Shown here in pieces: positions 27,098-34,847 of a stretch of 53,836 nucleotides of DNA. The DNA is taken from positions 1-53,836 of the forward strand of contig JBMYXI010000016.1 in the NCBI GenBank assembly GCA_049608225.1, given 5' to 3'. Position 1 is the first letter of the stretch, and every line of letters starts with the position of its first letter. Under the pieces are notes generated by a model. It was not told the origin of the DNA and made no database searches. It saw nothing but the letters and a program-made list of their open reading frames with translations. This DNA is from Parashewanella sp049608225 (GTDB taxonomy: Bacteria > Pseudomonadota > Gammaproteobacteria > Enterobacterales > Shewanellaceae). The translations under genes and the position numbers were made by a program.

Positions 27098-28555
27098 GTT
27101 AAAGTGATCATAATCGAACTCAAGAGATTTCCCTGCGTCTTGCGTCCCTGGATCTGCTTCCCAGATAATCGTTTTATAAAGCGGAACAGGCAAACCTTTT
27201 TGGTGAGGGGCAAGTAAAAAATCATGAACATTCGAACGATAGTCCTTTCTAACATTATCGATTATCCAGCAATTAATCGCTGTCATCGCAGCTTTGCTTC
27301 TAAAAATAACATTTGCATAAAACCCATTGCCAGCTTCATCTTTATCAATTGAGGCATCCAAAACCTCTTTACCAGCTGTTGCCATTAACATCGAAATTAA
27401 TAATGAATATTCATCTTTCGACTTTAGTACTTGAAAATCGCCATTTATCGCCGATACCGCTAAGCTTTCGGGCATAAAACGCCGTGTCCCACGGTACTTG
27501 TTATAATTATCCAACTCCGGAATCGCCATATCTTTCAAGTCGATAAGTTGGCAAGGGCTTGAAATTGTTTTTAACGTGATGTTATAGGTACTAATATCAC
27601 GATGAAAAATGCCCTTTTCATGTAACTGCGCAAGCTGCTCACATAACTTTTTAAACTGATGCACTTTCACAGAAGAAAAACAACGAATGGCAAGAATATC
27701 TGCGTGTAATTCCAACCCCGCTTGTGGGGTAAGAACAGTGAAAGGGTCAATAATTACAGCAGGCACGAATGCATCATATTCATGTACTGCACGACAAATC
27801 GCTAAATTTGCTTGCGCTTCTTTGGCGGTAAATTTATCTCTTTTCCATCGCACATTTAACTGAACAAAATGCTCATTTGCCATCGACACTTCCATACGAC
27901 CGCCAACTTTAGCTAAGGTAGCATGCGACAAAACGCCCCAATCCATCGCCCAAGCTGCGTCTTGAAAAACAGCAATGCATTTATTATTCGGTTCAAAAAA
28001 CCAATAGCCATCACGTGCAGCATCTTCAACTTTTTTCAGACCAAAAGGGGTAAGCTCTGCAGTCTCAACTAAACCTTTTACTTCGGCACTGGGCTCCATT
28101 TCACTGGTGATAAGTGCTTGCGATGCATCGCTGGCATTTGATAAATCAACATCAATCGCGACAAAAGTATCTGAGGGCTCCTCTTTACTAGCAGCATCTT
28201 TAAACTTTACAGTGTTTTGATCCAAAGACGTCGATTTTAAAAAATGAGGATCGGTAAATCGAAGTAACGCATCGAATATGCACTGGGAGTGATCTTTCGG
28301 TTTAACCACTTTATCTGCCACATATTCAAAAACACTTGCATTCAATTCAGAGACTTTTTCTACGAACTGCGCTTTAAAAGGGATTAGATCTGAAGGGCTT
28401 TTATCTGCAGTACAAGTAATTTTATAGTGTTGCCCACCTCTATCTCCGATAGGCAAACAACAATCATAGACATAAGTCTTATCTGTTGGTGTTATAGAGT
28501 CAGGATACTTTTTTAAAAGATCAAAAACATCGATTTCAGTTGGGTTTTCTATCAC
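27089..28555 (-). CDS. Protein kinase-like protein resembling fungal FunK1 kinases
   Basis: A 488-residue cytoplasmic protein. Residues 1-230 are not recognised. The C-terminal part has kinase landmarks: H318-R-D320-I-S with N325 (catalytic loop HRDISTYN), D339 in LIDLKD in place of DFG, and RGTRRFMPES at 355-364 resembling the activation-segment end. HRDIS followed by Asn and a GT.RFM segment is the form I know from the FunK1 group of fungal kinases. A phosphate-loop glycine motif is not obvious. The start is GTG, with GGA upstream and no nearby ATG. It lies 91 bp downstream of the LRR protein on the same strand. Substrate unknown; an effector or signalling kinase is possible. Confidence 0.75.
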   Translation of the reverse strand: MIENPTEIDVFDLLKKYPDSITPTDKTYVYDCCLPIGDRGGQHYKITCTADKSPSDLIPFKAQFVEKVSELNASVFEYVADKVVKPKDHSQCIFDALLRFTDPHFLKSTSLDQNTVKFKDAASKEEPSDTFVAIDVDLSNASDASQALITSEMEPSAEVKGLVETAELTPFGLKKVEDAARDGYWFFEPNNKCIAVFQDAAWAMDWGVLSHATLAKVGGRMEVSMANEHFVQLNVRWKRDKFTAKEAQANLAICRAVHEYDAFVPAVIIDPFTVLTPQAGLELHADILAIRCFSSVKVHQFKKLCEQLAQLHEKGIFHRDISTYNITLKTISSPCQLIDLKDMAIPELDNYNKYRGTRRFMPESLAVSAINGDFQVLKSKDEYSLLISMLMATAGKEVLDASIDKDEAGNGFYANVIFRSKAAMTAINCWIIDNVRKDYRSNVHDFLLAPHQKGLPVPLYKTIIWEADPGTQDAGKSLEFDYDHFNKP

Positions 28556-28576
28556 TGAAAATCCATTCCCTTAGTA

Positions 28577-28606
28577 ATTATTTAATCAAAGCCACGATTA
28601 AATAAT
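28577..28606. promoter_or_regulatory. A/T-rich perfect inverted repeat between LRR and kinase genes
   Basis: Eleven-bp arms ATTATTTAATC / GATTAAATAAT with an 8-nt loop. There is no T-run after it in the direction of transcription, so it looks more like an operator or mRNA-stability hairpin in the 91-bp gap than a terminator. Confidence 0.45.
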
Positions 28607-28646
28607 GGCTACAAGGGCTATTTTTTGCAAATTACTGTCACCAGAT

Positions 28647-30269
28647 TCAATCAGCAGATGCACAAATTAGCTCGCTGCGATCCATGCAGTTACCGCGATA
28701 GTTGCTCAAAGTTAAATCCACACCTAATCTAAGCACGGGACAAAGAGCCGAGCAGTCAGCTAGATTATAATTTTCTATCACTGAGCTTTTAAGTTCACTA
28801 TGCTGTGACGGCACCTTTGATAACGTAATGTTTTCAATCCCTTTTAGGGTCGATAGTGAGAAGTTTTTATTCACTTGTAAACTAATAACTTGAGCATGGT
28901 AATTTGACAGAGCATCAATCGAGGCTAACGTATCATTATCATTAATATACAAAAGGTTATTACTGAGTTTTCCTCTGTCACAACTGATAGACGACGCTTT
29001 ACTCTCTATCGAAGCTTGTTGATTTAAATGCTGCAACCCACTTAATGAAGCTAAGTCTGGATTGCTTTCAATATCTAGAGGTCCAGACAGCTCAGTAACA
29101 TGTTCAAATCCAGTTAAACTTTCCAATTTGTCATTATTTTTTAATACGAGCCCTTTCTTTAAACTCGTTATGTTGCTAAATGAGACTAATTCAGTGAGCT
29201 TAGGTTCATTATCTATTTCTAGGCCGCAAACCTCCTTCAGCCCAGATAGTGCCATAATATCAGCCAGTTTAGGGTTGTTATCAATTGAGATAACGCCATT
29301 GACTAATTTAAGCTGCTCTAAGCCTGCTAAATTTGTCAATTCGCTGTTATCTTGAATCATCAGGTTTAGACCAATCGAATTTATGTTATGAAAATTTGAT
29401 AACTCGGTTAACCGAGTTTTATCGACCAACATGATATCGTCAATTGTGCGCAACTGTGAAAATGTATCGTTTGCTATGCTCGTTAGCTGTTCATTACCTG
29501 TTAGCCTTAATGAACTGACATGGACTAACGACGAAAAACCTCTCAACTTAGTCAATTTAGGGTTTTCGTAAAAGCTTAAAGTAGATAAATAATCGAACTT
29601 ACATCCATCTTCTTTCACCCTTTGCAAACGGTTAAACCCCTCTACTTGCTTTAAGCTATCATTCCAAGCAATGTCAACCTTGCAGCCCACTTGAGTTAAG
29701 TTGTTAAAGCCAGAAATTGTGCTCAGCTGTCCGTTAAAGTTAATACTGATCTCATTTGCTTTTGTTATTTGATCAAATGTTGAAAGCTTAGTTAAATATT
29801 CATTGCCCTCTATAATTATTTTTCCACTATGCTCTACTGCATTAAATCGAGAGTTAAAAGCTTCTGCTTGACGATCTAATGCACTCGTAACACCAGTTAA
29901 CTGCTGTAGATTTGGAAACGAGATATCTGAAATGCTTGTGTTAGTAATTTCAATACTTTCTACATACTTTAACTGATCAAGACCTTTTAGGCTCCACAAG
30001 TCTCTGGTTTGAATAATACGTAAAGGCCCAATAATCGTTTGTAACTTAGCCAATGGCATCAGACTTGTTACACCATCTTGAATTAAAAGACCTCCTTTCA
30101 TCACAGTACAGTCTGGATAATCCTTTACATACTCCATTATCCGTGAATTTGATCCAAAAGTGATATTCCCTGGGCATTCAAATTTAGAGTAAGTGGTCGC
30201 ACTTACAGCGAAAGAAGTAGCTAAAACTAAAGGATAAATAACCTTAAATAAAGAAAAGAGTTTCATCAT
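28647..30269 (-). CDS. Exported receptor-L-domain-like leucine-rich repeat protein
   Basis: A 540-residue protein with a signal peptide (MMKLFSLFKVIYPLVLATSF, cleavage near VSA/TT). The rest is a ladder of about 23-24-residue repeats of the pattern ...L.GL..L..v.G.l.I.nN..L.sl..., such as ELTNLAGLEQL and KLESLTGFEHV. This looks like the receptor L-domain type of leucine-rich repeat known from insulin- and EGF-type receptors. Cysteines flank the repeat region at both ends. I place the start at the ATG at 30269 (GGGA upstream); an in-frame TTG at 30284 adds five residues. It probably acts in the periplasm or outside the cell as a binding surface. It may share a transcript with the kinase-like gene downstream. 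Confidence 0.8.
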   Translation of the reverse strand: MMKLFSLFKVIYPLVLATSFAVSATTYSKFECPGNITFGSNSRIMEYVKDYPDCTVMKGGLLIQDGVTSLMPLAKLQTIIGPLRIIQTRDLWSLKGLDQLKYVESIEITNTSISDISFPNLQQLTGVTSALDRQAEAFNSRFNAVEHSGKIIIEGNEYLTKLSTFDQITKANEISINFNGQLSTISGFNNLTQVGCKVDIAWNDSLKQVEGFNRLQRVKEDGCKFDYLSTLSFYENPKLTKLRGFSSLVHVSSLRLTGNEQLTSIANDTFSQLRTIDDIMLVDKTRLTELSNFHNINSIGLNLMIQDNSELTNLAGLEQLKLVNGVISIDNNPKLADIMALSGLKEVCGLEIDNEPKLTELVSFSNITSLKKGLVLKNNDKLESLTGFEHVTELSGPLDIESNPDLASLSGLQHLNQQASIESKASSISCDRGKLSNNLLYINDNDTLASIDALSNYHAQVISLQVNKNFSLSTLKGIENITLSKVPSQHSELKSSVIENYNLADCSALCPVLRLGVDLTLSNYRGNCMDRSELICASAD

Positions 30270-30540
30270 CTTTGTCCCACACAAAATAACAAATCCAGAT
30301 AAAAAACTTGAACGATTGCGAAGCCGAAATGGTCAAGCTATCTTCATCCTCAAGTTCATTGTGGACAAGTACTTTTGATGTATTCGTCAGCTAACATTCA
30401 GTTTCTGGCAGCACAACTCAAACAAGACACTTATAGCTAAAACAACTAACAACACCAACACTTATATCTAAATAAAGACAAAAAGTTGGAACAAAAAACC
30501 TAAAAAAAGCAAATCCTCACACCAAACTGACGCTTTCTTA

Positions 30541-30569
30541 AAATCCGTCAGCATTTATAAAAATCCGTC
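30541..30569. promoter_or_regulatory. Tandem 20-bp-spaced repeat in the upstream region of the lectin hydrolase gene
   Basis: The 480-bp gap 30270-30751 holds no gene that I can support. Within it, AAATCCGTC occurs at 30541-30549 and again at 30561-30569, each preceded by an A/T-rich stretch ending TWA. The exact two-helical-turn spacing suggests a binding site for a direct-repeat regulator of the divergent genes. The rest is A/T-rich with no clear promoter that I can place. Confidence 0.4.
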
Positions 30570-30751
30570 TTATTTTAGCTTAGCCACTTATCCCTGCCGT
30601 GTAATAGGTTGTAGACACTAAACTCTAGTGCCTATTTTTGCGACAAATTTTCGTAAGTAACACCTGAGTTTATCCAAGCTTTTCTTCGTGTAGTCCCTAG
30701 ACGAGTTCATCAGGGCGAAGGATCAGAAAAAAGCAAACAAGGATAAAAATA

Positions 30752-33694
30752 ATGAAGGATTTGATAAAATACCTATGCGTAACAGCACTCATAACAACAG
30801 CCTATAGTCCAAAAAGTACTGCTGCTTCCGCAGACGATGCAGTACATCAGTTGGCCCAAGGCTGCTATGCGATAAAGTCACCCGAACGAAACCGCTTTTT
30901 AATTCGCTACCATAAAGGCGGTCCTTTTGATGATGGACTCAGTTATAAAACCGAACCACAGAATATTGCTCAAGCAGAGCGTTTCTATTTCAAACCAACT
31001 AAATTCAAGCATTTCTTGATTTACGATAGAGCTGGTCGCTACCTAGCAGGACATCAGCCCGTTCAAGCCAGTTCTGGCCGTTACGCCGGACCTTATGCCG
31101 AATTTCGCACCGAAGCCGTATCCAATGGTAAGGGCGGTTATCATTTTAAGTTTCATAGCGTAGGGATGAATCATACCTTAAGGCATGACACAGGTAATGG
31201 TGGCATTTTTTACTCCACCCTTGTTGGTGGCGAACAACAATGGGACTTAGTGCCAACAACAGGCTGTCGCACATATCCCGAGGCTGAACTTAATATCGCC
31301 AGAACCAATAAAGCGGATCAACACCCTCGAGTTGGCGATCAGATTAAGGGCTTCTCTGATGTGCATACTCATCTAAATTCCAATGAATTTATGGGAGGAC
31401 GTTTCCTACATGGTGATCCTTTCCATCCTTATGGTGTGGCACATGCATTAGATGATGGTTCTGGCGATCATGGCCCATGGGGCGCATTAGATATTATTGG
31501 AAACCTTATGGGCGAAGGTAATATTGGTGCTCGCCATGATACTCGCGGCTGGCCAGATTTTCCCTCATGGCCTAAAAGAAGTACTGTCTCTCATCAGCAA
31601 GCTTACTATAAGTGGATTGAGCGTTCCCATAAAGCAGGCTTACGAGTTATGGTTACCCACCTTGTTGAAAATGAAGTACTTTGTAACGCACAAAGTACCA
31701 TTAATCCTGCTGGCTGGATAAAAAAGAACAGCTGTAACACTATGGATAGTATTCGATTGCAGGCCAAGCGTTTGAAAGAAATGCAAGCTTACATTGATGC
31801 GCAGTCTGGAGGGCCTGGAAAAGGATTTTTCCGTATCGTGAAATCCCAGTATCAAGCGAGACAAGTTATCAGCCAAGGTAAGCTTGCAGTGATCATGGGA
31901 ATTGAAGCATCAGAGTTATTTAACTGCGGCTCAAAAGATGCGGTTTGTACTCGCAAACAAATCGATGATCAATTAACCGAAGTCTACAATCTTGGGGTTA
32001 GAACCTTCTATCCTATTCATCGTTTTGACAACCAGTTTGGTGGCACCAGAATTGAAGACGGTTTCATTAATGTTGGTCAAAAACTATCGACGGGCAGATT
32101 TTTTGAAACTAAAGCCTGTAAAGCAGGAATAGATGGCAGAAAAATGACCAGTGGTTTCCCATTACTCGGTACCATTCCCGTATTAAGAAACTTACTCAAT
32201 GCTGTTGGTCTGCAGCCACAATACGACGCCAACACCAAACATTGTAATCGACACGGTCTCAGTGAACTTGGGGTTTATCTCGTCAACAGAATGATTGATA
32301 AAAAAATCATGATTGAACTGGATCACACTTCTTTCGACACCTCTGATGCCATTTTAAAAATCGCTGAAGCTAGAAACTATTCTGGCGTGATCTCTGGTCA
32401 CAGCCACTTACAACGAGCAGCGCAAAATCAACCAAGTAACTTGCATGAACGCATCGCCAAATTGGGTGGTATTCTTGCTAGCTACAACTTTGATACTCGT
32501 TACCTAAGCAGCGAAATTAATAACATGATTGATGTGACTTCGCGCTTCCCTTATCTAGTTGGCGTCGGTATCGGTACGGACGTTAATGGCTTGGCTCAAC
32601 AAGCCAAAGCCAGAAGCGACATCAAAAAATCGCCGGTTCGCTATCCGTTCACCAGTTTTGATGGCCGCTACACATTCCAAAAGCAAAAAACGGGCAATCG
32701 TACTTTTGATTACAACAATGAAGGCATCGCTCACTATGGCTTACTCGCTGATCACATTGAAGACTTGAGAGCCAACGGTAGCAAAAGAGTTTACGATTCA
32801 GTATTCAACTCAGCAGAAGCTTATTTACAGATGTGGGATCGCTCGGAGAAGAATAATGATCGTCAATTTATTAACCCACTGCCTAGTGCACCGTTTGCAT
32901 TAATTGATAGCCAATCAGGTAAGTGTCTAGACATTGCAGGTAATGACAATGGCGTACATCGCAATGCCAATGTTCAGCTATGGCAATGTGACACAAAGGC
33001 GAAAGATCAGAAGTGGATTTACGAGCCAAAAACTGGACAGCTTAAAAATTTTGCCAATCCAAACTTTTGTATGGATTTCGAAGGCCAATTTCACGATGGT
33101 GGTAAAGTTAAGCTTTATGAATGTGTTGCTAATGGGCACCCAAATCAAGCAATCGATTTTGTTGGCTTAAGCGTACGATCTCGTACTAATATCAACTTCA
33201 GTCTTGACGCGAATGGTCAACACAATGGTGCCAATGTTTCACTTTGGTGGCACGACAGTGGCAAAAAAAATCAACGCTTCATAAAAAGCACTGATACTTT
33301 TTCATTGGTGGACAAGCGTAGTGGTAAATGTCTTGATGTTCCCGGCGATGACAACCAGCTAAATGATCATGTAACAATGCAAATTTGGGACTGCCAAACC
33401 CACTCTAGAGATCAAAAATGGAGTTTCATCGGTACCACTGATCGACTCATGAATATGGCAAACCCAAATATGTGTTTAGACTTCTCAGGGCAACTGCATA
33501 ATGGTGGAGCATTAATTTTACATCACTGTAATGGCGGTGGTAATCAAGCTTTTGATTTTTCAGGAGACAGGATCACTCCCAAAGGTCATAGCGGATTTTC
33601 TGTCGATGCCAGCAGCACACATAATGGCGCGAAAGTCACCTTATGGTCAAGTCATGGTGGCAATCACCAGAAATGGGAGAAACGCAGTCAATAA
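30752..33694 (+). CDS. Exported metal-dependent hydrolase (M19 dipeptidase-like) with two ricin-type lectin domains
   Basis: A 980-residue secreted protein. Signal peptide about 1-25. Residues 35-175 form a small beta-rich domain. A TIM-barrel hydrolase domain from about 200 to 690 has metal-site motifs FSDVHTHLN, VIMGIEASE, MIELDHTS and VISGHSHLQ, and its final DVNG segment, similar to membrane dipeptidase M19. Two beta-trefoil lectin domains follow (about 705-845 and 850-980) with QxW-type repeats such as DQKWIYE, NQRF, DQKWSF and HQKWEK. The lectins probably hold the enzyme on a glycan. Substrate not known. AAGGA lies before the ATG. Confidence 0.85.
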   Translation: MKDLIKYLCVTALITTAYSPKSTAASADDAVHQLAQGCYAIKSPERNRFLIRYHKGGPFDDGLSYKTEPQNIAQAERFYFKPTKFKHFLIYDRAGRYLAGHQPVQASSGRYAGPYAEFRTEAVSNGKGGYHFKFHSVGMNHTLRHDTGNGGIFYSTLVGGEQQWDLVPTTGCRTYPEAELNIARTNKADQHPRVGDQIKGFSDVHTHLNSNEFMGGRFLHGDPFHPYGVAHALDDGSGDHGPWGALDIIGNLMGEGNIGARHDTRGWPDFPSWPKRSTVSHQQAYYKWIERSHKAGLRVMVTHLVENEVLCNAQSTINPAGWIKKNSCNTMDSIRLQAKRLKEMQAYIDAQSGGPGKGFFRIVKSQYQARQVISQGKLAVIMGIEASELFNCGSKDAVCTRKQIDDQLTEVYNLGVRTFYPIHRFDNQFGGTRIEDGFINVGQKLSTGRFFETKACKAGIDGRKMTSGFPLLGTIPVLRNLLNAVGLQPQYDANTKHCNRHGLSELGVYLVNRMIDKKIMIELDHTSFDTSDAILKIAEARNYSGVISGHSHLQRAAQNQPSNLHERIAKLGGILASYNFDTRYLSSEINNMIDVTSRFPYLVGVGIGTDVNGLAQQAKARSDIKKSPVRYPFTSFDGRYTFQKQKTGNRTFDYNNEGIAHYGLLADHIEDLRANGSKRVYDSVFNSAEAYLQMWDRSEKNNDRQFINPLPSAPFALIDSQSGKCLDIAGNDNGVHRNANVQLWQCDTKAKDQKWIYEPKTGQLKNFANPNFCMDFEGQFHDGGKVKLYECVANGHPNQAIDFVGLSVRSRTNINFSLDANGQHNGANVSLWWHDSGKKNQRFIKSTDTFSLVDKRSGKCLDVPGDDNQLNDHVTMQIWDCQTHSRDQKWSFIGTTDRLMNMANPNMCLDFSGQLHNGGALILHHCNGGGNQAFDFSGDRITPKGHSGFSVDASSTHNGAKVTLWSSHGGNHQKWEKRSQ

Positions 33695-33710
33695 TTGATT
33701 TTTCCAACAG

Positions 33711-33737
33711 CAGCTTACTGGTTATACCAGTAAGCTG
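33711..33737 (+). terminator. Stem-loop after the lectin hydrolase gene
   Basis: Perfect 11-bp stem CAGCTTACTGG / CCAGTAAGCTG with loop TTATA, 17 bp after the stop. There is no T-run downstream, so termination may be weak or Rho-dependent, or the hairpin may protect the mRNA 3' end. Confidence 0.55.
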
Positions 33738-33887
33738 TGACTACTGACATTTTTAAAATAGACTGAGGCAAAAGATTAGGATAATGTATCGCTTAAGTTG
33801 AAATCGAAGGCGTTCACTATCAAGATTAACTTCTTGCTGAACAATGGATTGCTGAAAATGGTGAATGTTCCATGAGGAATGAACCAA

Positions 33888-34793
33888 ATGAGTGAGCCCA
33901 TAACAGCAGAAGATCCAAAATCAAGTCCAATTGCACATCATCACAAAGATTCTGATATGGATAATCAATTACAGAATATCCAAGATTTTATTCAATCGCC
34001 TGAGTTTTCCGACTTTCAAAAAGTCCGAGAAATCAAAACCAATCTAATTGGTGTTTCATCCATCATTGATGTTGATAGAGAGTTGGCCCAAAAAGGCGAC
34101 TCTGTATTGTCTGGTGGCATTGCTATTTTATACCTTTTCATGAATTTACTCTCTGAGTTAGCGAATCAAAAATATCTCGAGATGCAGCAAAAAGCTAAGG
34201 TCGCACGTGATACTCAAGATAAAGCTAACGAGATTAATGAATTAATTGCAAAAGTCGCAAAACAAGGCGACGAAGGCAAAGTTGCTTTACCAAAAGATGT
34301 GATTGATTATATGCGTGAGAACGGCATTCATATCGATGGTAAGTCTATTGATAAATACCTAACGGACATTGGCGGAACAGAAGGAAAAGACTCAGGTTAC
34401 AAGTACATTAATCTAACGCTAACATCACCCAGTGGCAAAACATTAAAGCTCAATTACACCAGTGGCGAGTATTTTACCGAGCAAGGCGCCGGTATTTGGC
34501 CTAATCACAACGCTGACGGCAGTATTTCTTATATTCAAAACGGAGAAACCTATACAGGTAAAGCAGTCGACCCAGATGATCAACTGGTACTTATCCAACT
34601 GGATAAAGGTCAGCTAGAATCGGTAAAAGCTGCACTGGAAAATGTTTCTAATCGAGCCTCTGATTTTGTATCGCAATCGCAACTGCAACTTCAAAAAGTC
34701 ATGCAAACTTATAATGTCAGCGTCAGTTTACTCAATAGCATGCAAACCATGTTAGAAGAAATGAATAAAGCCATTGCACAGAATGTGAGATAA
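33888..34793 (+). CDS. EspA/SseB-like type III secretion filament (translocator) protein with an internal insertion
   Basis: A 301-residue protein without a signal peptide. It resembles EspA of enteropathogenic E. coli in order and character: a hydrophobic helix at about 73-92 (GGIAILYLFMNLL), a coiled-coil stretch with AKVARDTQDKANEIN, then L134-PKDVIDYMRENGIHIDG, like EspA LPDEVISYINDPRNDITISG. The C-terminal helix at 243-300 (LESVKAALENVSNRASDFV, QSQLQLQKVMQTYN) recalls EspA LQTVKAAISAKANNLTTTV, SQLEIQQMSNTLN. Between them, residues about 165-238 are a beta-rich insertion absent from EspA (192 residues). The start at 33888 has GAGGA at 9 bp; an ATG at 33879 abuts the GAGGA. No other type III genes are present. 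Based on memory of EspA, not a search. Confidence 0.72.
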   Translation: MSEPITAEDPKSSPIAHHHKDSDMDNQLQNIQDFIQSPEFSDFQKVREIKTNLIGVSSIIDVDRELAQKGDSVLSGGIAILYLFMNLLSELANQKYLEMQQKAKVARDTQDKANEINELIAKVAKQGDEGKVALPKDVIDYMRENGIHIDGKSIDKYLTDIGGTEGKDSGYKYINLTLTSPSGKTLKLNYTSGEYFTEQGAGIWPNHNADGSISYIQNGETYTGKAVDPDDQLVLIQLDKGQLESVKAALENVSNRASDFVSQSQLQLQKVMQTYNVSVSLLNSMQTMLEEMNKAIAQNVR

Positions 34794-34847
34794 ATTAAGT
34801 ATGATAGAGCAGCTCGATTCTCGCTCACATTCCATTCATTTTTGTTA

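Noticed and set aside
27089..34793. A complete type III secretion system
   Set aside because: No export ATPase, secretin, ring, gate or needle gene could be recognised anywhere in the window; only an EspA-like protein is present.
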